Positions 1 to 9,223 of a DNA stretch of 64,000 nucleotides are shown one piece after another. This stretch comes from Methylobacillus caricis (GTDB lineage: Bacteria; Pseudomonadota; Gammaproteobacteria; Burkholderiales; Methylophilaceae). Location of the stretch: positions 248,001 to 312,000 of the forward strand of contig NZ_JAJAVD010000004.1 in assembly GCF_020532705.1 (NCBI RefSeq), in the 5' to 3' direction. A model generated the notes under the pieces. The model was given only the letters and a program-made list of their open reading frames with translations. It made no database searches and had not been told where the DNA came from. Both the position numbers and the translations under genes were made by a program. Each line of letters starts with the position of its first letter. The stretch's first letter is position 1.

Positions 1-2636
1 GCAACAAAATACACGCGTGAGTCATTTTCAAAAACCACAGCCCAATCCGGATTGTAACTACCCAATGGAGTGGCAATTTTGAACCTGCCAGGCAGCTTGA
101 AAAAGAATTTCACTCGCTCATCCACCGTGCAATCATGGGCAAAGCGACTTTCAACATCGCTATCGCTTAACACACAAGCAAAGGCATCACCCAGCGCTTC
201 TTTTTGCTCATCAATTGGCTGCGCTTCGAGAAGCGTTTTGTTGACAGATATTGTCAGCTCATCATTAGCGGGCGGGTAAACACTGCTCAGATAGGTTTCA
301 AGCTCTTCGTCAAACAAGGTCATCTCATAACGGCGACCGTTGATTTCGTGGTATTGAATGCCTTCCACCAGCAAGTCTTGCAGGCTGTTTTTGATCGCGG
401 CAATCGCTGTATCCAGAAATGTCTGGGGGTTAATCAGTAGCTCGCCCAAGCGTTTTGATTCATCCAGAATGGCAAACAGCGTCGAGCGCGATAAATGCAC
501 ACGGTTCTGAATGTAGGCATAAACATCAGGAATTGCCACGCTTTCGGCCGATACCTCGCTTTGGCCAACTCCGACCTCAATGCCCTGCACACCCTGTTGC
601 GACATCCGGATTTTAGCCTTGCGAGCGCGTATTTTGGGGGCTTGAACTTTGGGATATTGATTAACATCGGCCAAGGCTGCCACACATTTCTGTATTAATA
701 CCGACGTATCCAAGGCCACGCTGTAACGCGTCTGATAATTGATTTTTTGCCAAATCGCCTTGAACAGTGACTCCTCTTCCGCATTCAAGGTTTTGCGTTT
801 GATGCGCACCTTGGCACGCGCGTTCTTCACCCGCCCGGCAAAACTTACGCCGGTTTCCTCTTCAATTTCCTGTTGCAGGGTTCTGGCAAAAGCTTCGTAG
901 CTTTCATTGGGAATTACGGTCAACACATTCACACGCTTGTCTTGCACCCGCTCGCCCGATTTGTTGACACATAGTCGCAAGCCACGCCCTATCTCCTGAC
1001 GTTTTTTCATTGCGCTGTGGGTTTCGTTGAGTGTGCAAATCTGGAATACATTGGGATTATCCCAGCCCTCTCTCAAGGCAGAATGGCTAAAGATAAACTG
1101 TAAGGGTTCGTCCGGGTTTAACAGTCGCTCCTTCTCTTTCATGATCAGCGCATAGGTATCATCATCCTTGGCAACGTTGCCCTTGGTGTCCACCCACACT
1201 GTTTTGGCATTGGCACCTTTGCCCTTCTTATCGCCCGAGAAGTACCCGTTATGCACTTCACTGGCCTGATGCGGAATCATGCCCTTGTACTTGGGCATAC
1301 TGGCGTATTTATTGAACGCCTCCTCAAACCACACGCCAAACTTGCCCGGCATGGCGTTGTCCTCTTCGTCATAAGCGCGGTAATTCGCCACCTTGTCGAT
1401 AAAAAACAAGCTCAATACCTTCACGCCAATGGTCTGCAAATTTTTCAACTTGGCAAAATGGCTGGCCACTGTGCGCTCGATCTGAAAGCGCATGACATCC
1501 TCCGTCAAACCGCCTTGTTGTTCCCGCATGCGTAATACCCGCCCACCTGAGAATTCAATTTCCTCATCGTCCGCACGGATTTCATTGAGGATATAACCCT
1601 CTGCATACACATCACGCTGATTGGATTTTGCAAACAGGTCATCGCCCAGCTTCAGCGTCAGTTCTTTACGATTAACACCCGTTTTGTCATTCACATCAAT
1701 GCACACCCTGGCGGTAATGCCTCTGGGCCTGGCATCAACGCTCACCAGCTCGATAAAAACCTGGTTGTGGCTTTCATCCGCCTGTACGCCATCCACCTCA
1801 ATTTGCTTGACCAATCCCAGGTCATAGGCTTGCACAGGGTCCAGTGAGTACAGCAAGTTATAATGGTTTTTATGGGTTGCGGAATAGCGCAAGGTACATA
1901 GCGGGTTTAAATCCATCAAGGCACGGCGGCGCACATCGGTTTCAAAATTTTGCGGTTCATCCACAATCACAATCGGATTTACCGACCTGATGTACTCAAT
2001 CGGCGCAAAGGCTTTCTCACCCTTTTGCTTAATTTTGTTATTGTCTTTGGTAAAACTGTCGATGTTGATCACCAGTACACTCAACGCATCGCTTTGCGCA
2101 AAATGCCGCAACTCCGTGAGTTTGTTGCTGTCGTATAAAATCGGCACACAGGGCACATTGGCATAATCTGCCGCAAAATGGCTGCGCGTGATTTGCAGGT
2201 TTTTCATCGCACCTTCACGAATCGCCACACTCGGCACCACCACCACAAACTTTTTAAAACCGTACAGTTTGTTCAGCTCATACATGGTTTTGATAAAAGT
2301 GTAGGTTTTTCCGGTACCCGTTTCCATTTCGATGGTGAAATTCAGCGGACAAAAAACCTCGTTGCCATTATCGGATATGGATACCTCCAATCCATTAGAC
2401 ACCGCCACCCCATTGGCTTCCTGCACCTTTTGCACATTAACCAAGAGTTGCTCGTCAGAAAGTTGGAGCACATTACCAATGCTGCCATCCGCCGCATAGT
2501 CCACACTGGCGTTTTGTCCTGCCAAGGCAAACTCGCTCTCAGCTAAGGGTTGGCCGTCAAACACTTGCACCACCGCTTGTACAGCGCGATTCTGGTAGTC
2601 CTGATGGGTAAATTGCAATTTCATGGTTTGCGTCAT
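1..2636 (-). CDS. res: Type III restriction endonuclease, Res subunit (3' end beyond window)
   Basis: ATP-dependent translocase/nuclease subunit of a type III restriction-modification complex; with Mod it cuts DNA carrying unmodified sites. My translation from ATG at 2636 (MTQTMKLQFTHQDYQ) has a Walker A motif METGTGKT at about residues 104-111, a DEPQ Walker B box at about 226-229 and an SAT motif at about 252-254. A helicase C-terminal half follows (REGWDNPNVFQI, then GRGLRL). The last visible residues include YNPDWAVVFE, the proline-aspartate half of the PD-(D/E)XK nuclease; the E-x-K half would lie just outside the window. The start at 2636 has a GAGG ribosome site and lies 10 bp after the mod stop, so the two are co-transcribed. 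About 878 codons are visible and the frame is open throughout. Confidence 0.93.
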   Translation of the reverse strand, partial: MTQTMKLQFTHQDYQNRAVQAVVQVFDGQPLAESEFALAGQNASVDYAADGSIGNVLQLSDEQLLVNVQKVQEANGVAVSNGLEVSISDNGNEVFCPLNFTIEMETGTGKTYTFIKTMYELNKLYGFKKFVVVVPSVAIREGAMKNLQITRSHFAADYANVPCVPILYDSNKLTELRHFAQSDALSVLVINIDSFTKDNNKIKQKGEKAFAPIEYIRSVNPIVIVDEPQNFETDVRRRALMDLNPLCTLRYSATHKNHYNLLYSLDPVQAYDLGLVKQIEVDGVQADESHNQVFIELVSVDARPRGITARVCIDVNDKTGVNRKELTLKLGDDLFAKSNQRDVYAEGYILNEIRADDEEIEFSGGRVLRMREQQGGLTEDVMRFQIERTVASHFAKLKNLQTIGVKVLSLFFIDKVANYRAYDEEDNAMPGKFGVWFEEAFNKYASMPKYKGMIPHQASEVHNGYFSGDKKGKGANAKTVWVDTKGNVAKDDDTYALIMKEKERLLNPDEPLQFIFSHSALREGWDNPNVFQICTLNETHSAMKKRQEIGRGLRLCVNKSGERVQDKRVNVLTVIPNESYEAFARTLQQEIEEETGVSFAGRVKNARAKVRIKRKTLNAEEESLFKAIWQKINYQTRYSVALDTSVLIQKCVAALADVNQYPKVQAPKIRARKAKIRMSQQGVQGIEVGVGQSEVSAESVAIPDVYAYIQNRVHLSRSTLFAILDESKRLGELLINPQTFLDTAIAAIKNSLQDLLVEGIQYHEINGRRYEMTLFDEELETYLSSVYPPANDELTISVNKTLLEAQPIDEQKEALGDAFACVLSDSDVESRFAHDCTVDERVKFFFKLPGRFKIATPLGSYNPDWAVVFENDSRVYFV

Positions 2637-2646
2637 GATCCAGCCC

Positions 2647-4641
2647 TCAAATCACCAGCAAGCCAATATCCAGACCGACCATTTCGAGCTGTAAATTGCT
2701 CAGCAGCTCATCGGCCTTGTCACCTATAAAGCAGGAATTCAGCAGAATCACCTGCGCGGGCCTGGCTTTCACAATTTCGTCTTTCAGGGCTTCGGTATAA
2801 GACTCAAAACACAGCCATAACTGCCGGTCATCCTGCATCAATACTCGATGAACAGTGACGCCAGCCAATGTTCTGGGTTTGCTGATAGCATGCACGCCCA
2901 GCGCACCCAAGCCGTATTTAAGCAACAGCTCGGCAAGCATGGCAGTTGACACATCTACATCTTGAATAGCTTTGCCATTTTTCTCGGTGCTGTTTTTTTC
3001 AGCCCTTTGGAAAATATCCAACTGCGCACGCAACGCATCAGTATCAACTATATCGCTACGCCATACCTTGAAGTTCGAGGGTGCCAAGGTGAAATGGGCA
3101 CAGGCCAGATCAGTGGTTTTGTCGGGGTGTTCGGCTTTGAGCTTGGTAATGACTTTATCGATTCGCGCACGGGTGATGTCGGCAATGGTGCGGTAACCTG
3201 CTTTGTAGGCTTCGCTAGTTTCTTCCAACGCCTCCGGTAGCTGCACACAAATGCACTGTCGGTTGCCTCCACCTTCAAGGTTCAGTTCCATTACCGCTTG
3301 GGCGGTAGTGCCGCTGCCAGCGAAGAAATCAAGGATGATGTCACCCTCTGTAGTTGTAAATGAAGCTAACCATTTGATAAGCGAACTAGGTTTTGGATAA
3401 CCAAATGGATCAAAACCAAATATTTTTCTCAATTCAGCTGAACCAGTTTTTGTAGTTCCAATTTCTTTGTTAATTATTGTTTTGGGGTGGATGCTTCCTC
3501 TTTCTTTTTCGTACCAAAGAATCCCTTCTTTATTAAAATAAAACCTTAAGAGTTTTTGCCCCTTACTATCATATGTTGGTTCACCAATTATCCAAGTTTG
3601 AATTTGTTCTTTCATTCCCCAACCAGCAGACAAAGTAGCTGCCTCTGCCAACTTACCATTAACAAACCTCATTTCTTTCGAGATGATCGTTTGCTTTTCA
3701 CTTCCGCCAATAGTTCCAGTAAAAATAGCTGACTCACCTTCAAACCCCATTCCAACAGGAAATGTGATTTCACTTGCTGGATTTGCTTTAGATATTTTTT
3801 TTAATGCTCCATGAACTATTTTGTCGTTCTCGCCAAAATCTTCCAATTTAAAGAATGGCAAAATACTTTTATTTTTCGCGTAACACAAAATGTACTCGTG
3901 CGCATTCGCAAAATGACCAGCTGTTGTTCCAGACTGCTGCCAAATTAAAGCTGTCGGTGACTCTGTCAACGAGTTTTCGACTCCAAACAATTCATCACAA
4001 ACAGTCCTTAAATTAGACATCTCATGATCATTAATAGAAATAAAAATCACTCCATCATCACGCAATAAATTGCGCGCCAGATACAAACGAGGGTACATCA
4101 TGGAAAGCCACGCGCTATGGTATTGCCCGCTTTCCTTACTGTTCTTTTTCCACAGGGTTTGTTTATTCAGGTACCCAACCTCACTCAATTCACCTGTACG
4201 TTTCTGGTATTCCTCCAGCGTTTCAGAATAGTCATCGGGATAGACAAAACTGTCGTTGCCGGTGTTGTATGGCGGATCGATGTAGATCATCTTCACTTTG
4301 CCGTAGTAACTTTTCTGCAGCACGCGCAACACTTCGAGGTTCTCGCCCTCAATAAGCATGTGGGGGGCTTGTTCAGGATTACTGGCAGTGGGCAGCAGGG
4401 TGTAGCTGGTAGTTTTCTGGATTTCGCGCCGTGCGGCGGCTTTGCCTGCCCAGCTTAGCTCGTAATGTTCAGCAGGAGCAAGGAACTCCTGGCCCAGCAG
4501 CTCCTTGAGCCGCTCAATATCAATTTGATTATCGCTAATAACTTCGGGGGCAGCTTGGCGAATCAAGGTTAGTAGTTCCATTTGGCGCTCCGCCAGTGCA
4601 TCGGGGCTGTAGCCGATTTCAGTATTCTTTTCGTCCGTCAC
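2647..4641 (-). CDS. mod: Type III DNA adenine methyltransferase, Mod subunit
   Basis: Methylates adenine in the recognition site and supplies sequence specificity to the Res-Mod complex. At 664 residues it has the usual length. The catalytic DPPYNTGND motif is at residues 122-130 and the S-adenosylmethionine-binding DFFAGSGTT at 438-446, an order (catalytic motif first) typical of beta-class methylases of type III systems. The central part between these motifs, which holds the target recognition domain, is visibly richer in A and T than both flanks (roughly 3340-4040), which suggests exchange of the specificity module. It lies between the SNF2 helicase upstream and res downstream, on one strand and with short gaps. 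No simple-sequence tract that would give phase variation was seen near its 5' end. Confidence 0.95.
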   Translation of the reverse strand: MTDEKNTEIGYSPDALAERQMELLTLIRQAAPEVISDNQIDIERLKELLGQEFLAPAEHYELSWAGKAAARREIQKTTSYTLLPTASNPEQAPHMLIEGENLEVLRVLQKSYYGKVKMIYIDPPYNTGNDSFVYPDDYSETLEEYQKRTGELSEVGYLNKQTLWKKNSKESGQYHSAWLSMMYPRLYLARNLLRDDGVIFISINDHEMSNLRTVCDELFGVENSLTESPTALIWQQSGTTAGHFANAHEYILCYAKNKSILPFFKLEDFGENDKIVHGALKKISKANPASEITFPVGMGFEGESAIFTGTIGGSEKQTIISKEMRFVNGKLAEAATLSAGWGMKEQIQTWIIGEPTYDSKGQKLLRFYFNKEGILWYEKERGSIHPKTIINKEIGTTKTGSAELRKIFGFDPFGYPKPSSLIKWLASFTTTEGDIILDFFAGSGTTAQAVMELNLEGGGNRQCICVQLPEALEETSEAYKAGYRTIADITRARIDKVITKLKAEHPDKTTDLACAHFTLAPSNFKVWRSDIVDTDALRAQLDIFQRAEKNSTEKNGKAIQDVDVSTAMLAELLLKYGLGALGVHAISKPRTLAGVTVHRVLMQDDRQLWLCFESYTEALKDEIVKARPAQVILLNSCFIGDKADELLSNLQLEMVGLDIGLLVI

Positions 4642-4694
4642 GATGGTTTTCCTTGATATCTTTAATTCAAATTTTTTAGTTTTTTGTAAAGCTT

Positions 4695-7604
4695 TTATTT
4701 CACCTGCCAGCGGATGGTGAACAGCGTTTGGGTTTCGGTTTTCTCTTGCAGCCGCTGCTGGAGCGAGGCAATCAGTGCGTCACGTTTTTCGATGATCTCG
4801 TCCTCGACGGTGAAGATTTCCTGCCGCAGGTGACGCTGCTTGCGCTCCAATTCGGCCAGATCACGTTGAATGCTGTCCTGCTCTTGCAGGGTGGTGGCCT
4901 TGCGGGCGTCGCGTTTCAACTGGGCGATGCGTGCTTTGGTGTTCTTGAGGGCTTCTTCAGCCGCCAAGAGTTTGTCATCGGCCCAGCGCTCCAGCTTGTC
5001 ACGCTCCTCGTTGAACAGGCGCTGATTGGCTTCCAGCACATCGGCAATGGTGGCTTGTACGCGGCGCTGGCTGTTGGCTTCAAGGTCACTTGGTGCAGCA
5101 TCATGGATGGCAACAGATTTACCCATCGCCGGGATGGTTAGCAGCTTTTCACAGGCTTCCTGATCGAGTGGTTCACCATCATCAGTGAGGCCAGAGAACA
5201 GCAGGGCCTCGGTCGTCTCGAAAGCGGTAACTTCCAGCCGTACCAGCGTGAGCCAGCCGGACTTGCCGCGTAGCTTTTCAATGATGGAGATACGCGTACC
5301 GTGCTTGCCATAGTCCAGCGTAAGCGTAGCGGGCGGGGTAGGCGCGTTGAGGCTGGCAGCGATACTCCACTCGCCCAGCGGATGGCTGAGGCGGTAGGCA
5401 TGGGCCAGCATGTCGGGTTGGGCTGCACCACGGATGAGCTGGTACCGGCCCGACGCTATGCTTTGCGGTGGACTACTAAGGAAAAAGGCGTAGGACTGCT
5501 CATCGAAACGTGCCCGCTCACTCAAGGCATAGCGTGTGACACCCCAGAACCAGCGGCCCAGCTTGTCTAACCGTGCTTCGGCTTCGTCCAGCCGCAGTTT
5601 GAGACGATCGTGGACATCCTCATCGAAGTTTGCCAGCAACTGACTCTGTGTGTCCTTGATACGGTCGGCTATGACTTCTTCCAGTTCCGTTTGCAGGGCG
5701 TTAAAGGCAGCCTCGATCTGCTCCGGCTGGCGGCAGGTGTCGTAGATCTGCAGGATGCGCTTTTCGAAGTCGAGGCCGCCTTCGATACGACCGAGTACTT
5801 CATCAGATGCTCCGAACACGCCGGAGAACAAGTTGAATTTTTCGGTGAGCAGCTCCAGCACACGCTGATCGGCCTGGTTGCGGGTATTGAGGAAGTTGAT
5901 AACCACGACGTCGTAGCGTTGGCCGTAACGATGACAGCGACCAATACGCTGTTCTACACGTTGCGGGTTCCACGGCAGGTCGTAATTGATGATAAGCGCA
6001 CAGAACTGCAGGTTGACGCCTTCGGCGGCGGCTTCGGTGGCAATCATGATTTCTGCGCCCGTGCCGTCGTCCTTGCGGAAGTGATCGATCAGCGCCGTGC
6101 GGCGGTCCACCTGCGGTGAGCCGGTGACGCGATCCGTGCCCTTGAATTTTTCCAGCCAGCGTTGGTAGATAGCCATGGAGTCTTCATGGGTGTTAGTGCC
6201 GCTGAACAGCACCAGCTTGCCCGCGTAGCCATTGGCAGAAATAAAACGATGCAGGTATTCCTGAGTGCGCCTGGACTCCGTGAAGATGATGGCTTTGCGC
6301 GGCGCGCGCAGCTCAGCCATCTTGTCGAAGCCCAAGGTGAGAGCCTTAAGCAGCGCCTGCGCCTTGGTATCTGTTTGCAGGGCCTGTGCAGCATCGATGA
6401 AAGCGGTCAGCTCGACGATTTCGGCGCGGAGGATGTTGGAGTTGGGCTTATTGTCGCCCGCTGCCCCCGATAATTTGGACGCTTCATCTGCTGGTGTGTC
6501 TTCGTCCTCTACGGCCTCCTCTTCCAGATAGTCCTGCTCCAGATCGTCTTCGACGATGAGCTGTTCGACAAGTTGGGTGCCGTTATCATCGGCTTCGCCA
6601 TCCAGCAACCGTTCAAGCCGTTGGCGAATGGTAATGAGCGTGGCCGCAACGGCGTGCGAGCTGGAAGCCAACAGCTTGCGCAGGATGAGTGCGGTGAGGT
6701 GGCGCTGCTGCTTGGGCAGGGCGTAGGATTCTTCGCGCTGCAAGAAGGACGAAATGCGTTCGTAGAGCGACTGTTCGTCATCCGTCGGTTCAAAAGGCTG
6801 AGTCAACGCTTTGCGCTCGGTGTACTTGATGTACTCAAGCACGTCACGCCGCAGCGTGCGCTTGGCGAAGGTTGCAAGGCGCCTGTGCAGCTCGCCCATG
6901 CTCGCGGTGCCGCTCATGAACTGCTTGCGGAAAGCTGCTTCATCGCCGAACAGATGCTCGTCGATCAGAGTGGACAAGCCATACAGCTCCATCAGGGAGT
7001 TCTGCAACGGCGTAGCGGTGAGCAGAAGCTTCTTTCGGCCGGCTAGTGCGCGCTTCAGCGCCTGGCCTGTGCGATTACTGGCACGATGCGCATTTCTAAG
7101 CTTGTGCGCTTCGTCGATAACCACTACATCCCATGGCACTGCGCGCAACTCAGCTTCCAGCCTGGCAGCGAACTGGTAGGACATGATGATGACTGCTTTG
7201 CCGACCAATCCCTGAAACGTAGTGAACATGTCACCTGTAGTCTGTTTGCGCAGGTAAGCTGCATCCACCACTGTCGTTGGTACTGCAAACTTGTCGAGCA
7301 ACTCCTGTGCCCATTGCTTGCGCAGACTGGCCGGACAGATCACCAATAAGCGACGACGACGTTCCGCCCAATACTGGCAAACCACGAGCGAAGCTTCAAT
7401 GGTCTTACCAAGACCAACTTCATCGGCCAGCAGAACACCTTCCTGCAGCGGGTTACGCAGAGCGAACAGCGCCGCCTCGATCTGGTGCGGGTTCAAATCG
7501 ACGCTGGCATCGAACAACGACTGAGAAAGACGATCCACGCCATCAGCAGCATGACGTCGTGTTAGCTCATGAGCGTAGTATTTGGCATGATAGGCAGAGA
7601 TCAC
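4695..7604 (-). CDS. SNF2-family helicase of the restriction-modification island
   Basis: Large superfamily 2 ATPase of 969 residues, likely a DNA translocase. The N-terminal half has Walker A in ADEVGLGKTIEA near residue 60-70 and a DEAH box in VVIDEAHKLRN, followed by LLLTATPLQN. The C-terminal helicase domain has EAAAEGVNLQFC and the arginine motif QRIGRCHRYGQ. A charged coiled-coil stretch occupies the last 150 or so residues. The family is that of RapA/HepA-like SNF2 proteins; as I recall, similar proteins accompany adenine methylases in class 1 DISARM (DrmD) and in some type III systems. It starts the operon helicase-mod-res. Its role in restriction is inferred from position, not seen in the sequence. 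Confidence 0.88.
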   Translation of the reverse strand: MISAYHAKYYAHELTRRHAADGVDRLSQSLFDASVDLNPHQIEAALFALRNPLQEGVLLADEVGLGKTIEASLVVCQYWAERRRRLLVICPASLRKQWAQELLDKFAVPTTVVDAAYLRKQTTGDMFTTFQGLVGKAVIIMSYQFAARLEAELRAVPWDVVVIDEAHKLRNAHRASNRTGQALKRALAGRKKLLLTATPLQNSLMELYGLSTLIDEHLFGDEAAFRKQFMSGTASMGELHRRLATFAKRTLRRDVLEYIKYTERKALTQPFEPTDDEQSLYERISSFLQREESYALPKQQRHLTALILRKLLASSSHAVAATLITIRQRLERLLDGEADDNGTQLVEQLIVEDDLEQDYLEEEAVEDEDTPADEASKLSGAAGDNKPNSNILRAEIVELTAFIDAAQALQTDTKAQALLKALTLGFDKMAELRAPRKAIIFTESRRTQEYLHRFISANGYAGKLVLFSGTNTHEDSMAIYQRWLEKFKGTDRVTGSPQVDRRTALIDHFRKDDGTGAEIMIATEAAAEGVNLQFCALIINYDLPWNPQRVEQRIGRCHRYGQRYDVVVINFLNTRNQADQRVLELLTEKFNLFSGVFGASDEVLGRIEGGLDFEKRILQIYDTCRQPEQIEAAFNALQTELEEVIADRIKDTQSQLLANFDEDVHDRLKLRLDEAEARLDKLGRWFWGVTRYALSERARFDEQSYAFFLSSPPQSIASGRYQLIRGAAQPDMLAHAYRLSHPLGEWSIAASLNAPTPPATLTLDYGKHGTRISIIEKLRGKSGWLTLVRLEVTAFETTEALLFSGLTDDGEPLDQEACEKLLTIPAMGKSVAIHDAAPSDLEANSQRRVQATIADVLEANQRLFNEERDKLERWADDKLLAAEEALKNTKARIAQLKRDARKATTLQEQDSIQRDLAELERKQRHLRQEIFTVEDEIIEKRDALIASLQQRLQEKTETQTLFTIRWQVK

Positions 7605-7672
7605 CGGAAACCCTCATCAGCCTGAGAAAATGCGCTCAATTCCTCCACAAACATTTTTATTGTTAATCCACA

Positions 7673-7722
7673 AACTAAACTATTAGTTTAGTTCATAACT
7701 AAATTTTTATGTCAGTTTAGTT
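7673..7722. promoter_or_regulatory. Probable operator: tandem inverted repeats between helicase and HTH regulator
   Basis: The divergent intergenic region holds a perfect dyad, AACTAAAC (7673-7680) and GTTTAGTT (7686-7693) with a 5-base spacer. A second, wider pair follows: AACTAAA (7697-7703) and TTTAGTT (7716-7722). Four copies of one half-site within 50 bp, placed between a small HTH protein and the restriction operon, look like the operator of that regulator. Binding is inferred. Confidence 0.7.
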
Positions 7723-7757
7723 GCTGAACTACATCACCATGCGCATTTAATCTGCAC

Positions 7758-8162
7758 ATGGATAAAGCCAAACAGAATTTTGCGATACGGTTGAAAGAGG
7801 CAATGCTGGCCGCCGGATTTGAGCCACGGCCAGCGGTACTTGAAAGGCACTTTAATCTCCACTATGCAGGAGAAAAGCCGATGACATTACAAGGGGTAAG
7901 AAGATGGCTGCTAGGAGAAACGCTCCCCTCGCAAGACAAGCTGATTGCACTGGCACAATGGCTACGCGTGCCGCCAGACCAGCTACGTTACGGTGCTGAA
8001 ATCAAAAGCGAGATTCAACAGGCAAGACAACGCTGGGATGATGCGATTCATTTTCAGGAACGCGAGACTTTTGAAGCATTTCTTGCCTTGCCAGCTCCAC
8101 AACGCAAGATAGTGCGAGAAGTCATACTAACTTTTGCCAAAGCATACCCAGAAAAGACATAA
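7758..8162 (+). CDS. Small HTH DNA-binding regulator, divergent from the restriction operon
   Basis: A 134-residue protein with no membrane segment. Residues about 10-70 look like a helix-turn-helix domain of the lambda-repressor/XRE kind: a conserved LKEAMLAAGF helix, then LQGVRRWLLGETLPSQDKLIALAQWLRV. The C-terminal part is helical (EIQQARQRWDDAIHFQERETFEAFLAL) and could serve dimerisation. It is transcribed away from the helicase-mod-res operon, with the inverted repeats at 7673-7722 in front of it, and probably times or limits expression of the restriction genes. The ATG at 7758 has no clear ribosome site. The regulatory role is inferred from context. Confidence 0.8.
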   Translation: MDKAKQNFAIRLKEAMLAAGFEPRPAVLERHFNLHYAGEKPMTLQGVRRWLLGETLPSQDKLIALAQWLRVPPDQLRYGAEIKSEIQQARQRWDDAIHFQERETFEAFLALPAPQRKIVREVILTFAKAYPEKT

Positions 8163-8326
8163 GCCTGATATAACCAGCCCTAGCAGAAACTGACAGTAGG
8201 CATCATCGCAATTCATTTGATCATTTGCTAATCGCAGAAGCAAGAACATTGCCAGCCACATTGCTAACCATGGATTATCAACTCAAGAATTATTCAGATT
8301 TGGTGCAATATATACCACTGAAGTCA

Positions 8327-9223
8327 TTACCCCCTGGGATGATGCACTTGATGTAATTGCTTCAATCTTTCCCGCGCCACATGGGTATAGATTTGCGTGG
8401 TGGAAATATCGGCATGGCCCAGCAGCATCTGTACCACCCGCAAGTCTGCGCCATGGTTCAGCAGGTGGGTGGCAAAAGCATGCCGCAGCACATGAGGGGA
8501 AAGCTGAGTACGAATACCCGCCTGCAATGCATAGCGCTTGATCAAATACCAGAAAGCTTGCCGCGTCATGCCCGAGCCGCGCTGCGTGACAAACAGGTGA
8601 TCGCTCAGACGCTGCTGCAATATATACGGCCGCCCCTCTTGCAGATAACGCGCAATCCAGTCTACCGACTCTTCGCCCAATGGTACAAGGCGCGTCTTGC
8701 TGCCCTTGCCAGTCACACGCACTACACCATCGGTCAGGCTGGCTTGCGTCACTTCCAGGCCAACCAGTTCCGACACACGCAAACCGGTAGCATAGAGCGT
8801 TTCCAGCATGGCGCGGTCACGCAGGCCAACTGCATCCCGCACGTCAGGTGCCTGAATCAACCGCTCCACATCCGCCTCGCTCAGACTCTTGGGCAGTGAG
8901 CGCGGTAGCTTGGGCGATTCTATGCGCAGGCTGGGGTCCTCATTGATATGATTTTCGCGCAATGCGAATCTGTACATGCGGCGCAAACTGGCAACCAAGC
9001 GACCGATACTGCGTGGTTTGCTTTGAGGGAATCGCACTGCAATATAGGCCTGAATATCGTCCTGCCTGGCGTCAAGCAGCCGCTTGCCTTTTGCTCCATT
9101 CAACCACGCGGCAAAAGCTGCAAGGTCAAGGCGGTAACTGTCCAGAGTATTTTTTGCCAGCCCGTCTTCCAGCCATAGGTGGTCAATGAAACTGTCCAGC
9201 AATACCTGATTATCCAGTGTCAT
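8327..9223 (-). CDS. xerD: Site-specific tyrosine recombinase XerD
   Basis: With XerC it resolves chromosome dimers at dif under control of FtsK. The protein has 298 residues from the ATG at 9223 (a GTG one codon upstream is also possible). An N-terminal SAM-like core-binding domain covers residues 1-90 and the catalytic domain about 110-290. The full set of active-site residues is present: R149 (ATGLRVSEL), K173 (VTGKGSKTR), H244 and R247 (HVLRH), H270 (LGHADIST) and nucleophile Y279 (QIYTHV), nearly the E. coli XerD numbering. Its start overlaps the ogt stop by one base, so the pair is translationally coupled. It is a housekeeping recombinase rather than an integrase of the neighbouring restriction island. 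Confidence 0.96.
   Translation of the reverse strand: MTLDNQVLLDSFIDHLWLEDGLAKNTLDSYRLDLAAFAAWLNGAKGKRLLDARQDDIQAYIAVRFPQSKPRSIGRLVASLRRMYRFALRENHINEDPSLRIESPKLPRSLPKSLSEADVERLIQAPDVRDAVGLRDRAMLETLYATGLRVSELVGLEVTQASLTDGVVRVTGKGSKTRLVPLGEESVDWIARYLQEGRPYILQQRLSDHLFVTQRGSGMTRQAFWYLIKRYALQAGIRTQLSPHVLRHAFATHLLNHGADLRVVQMLLGHADISTTQIYTHVARERLKQLHQVHHPRG

Noticed and set aside
4117-4458. 113-codon open frame on the plus strand inside mod
   Set aside because: Antisense shadow of the DPPY region; no ribosome site and no recognisable protein.
8163-8326. Possible attachment site or tRNA remnant next to xerD
   Set aside because: No tRNA cloverleaf or direct repeat was seen; XerD here is the housekeeping recombinase, not an integrase.
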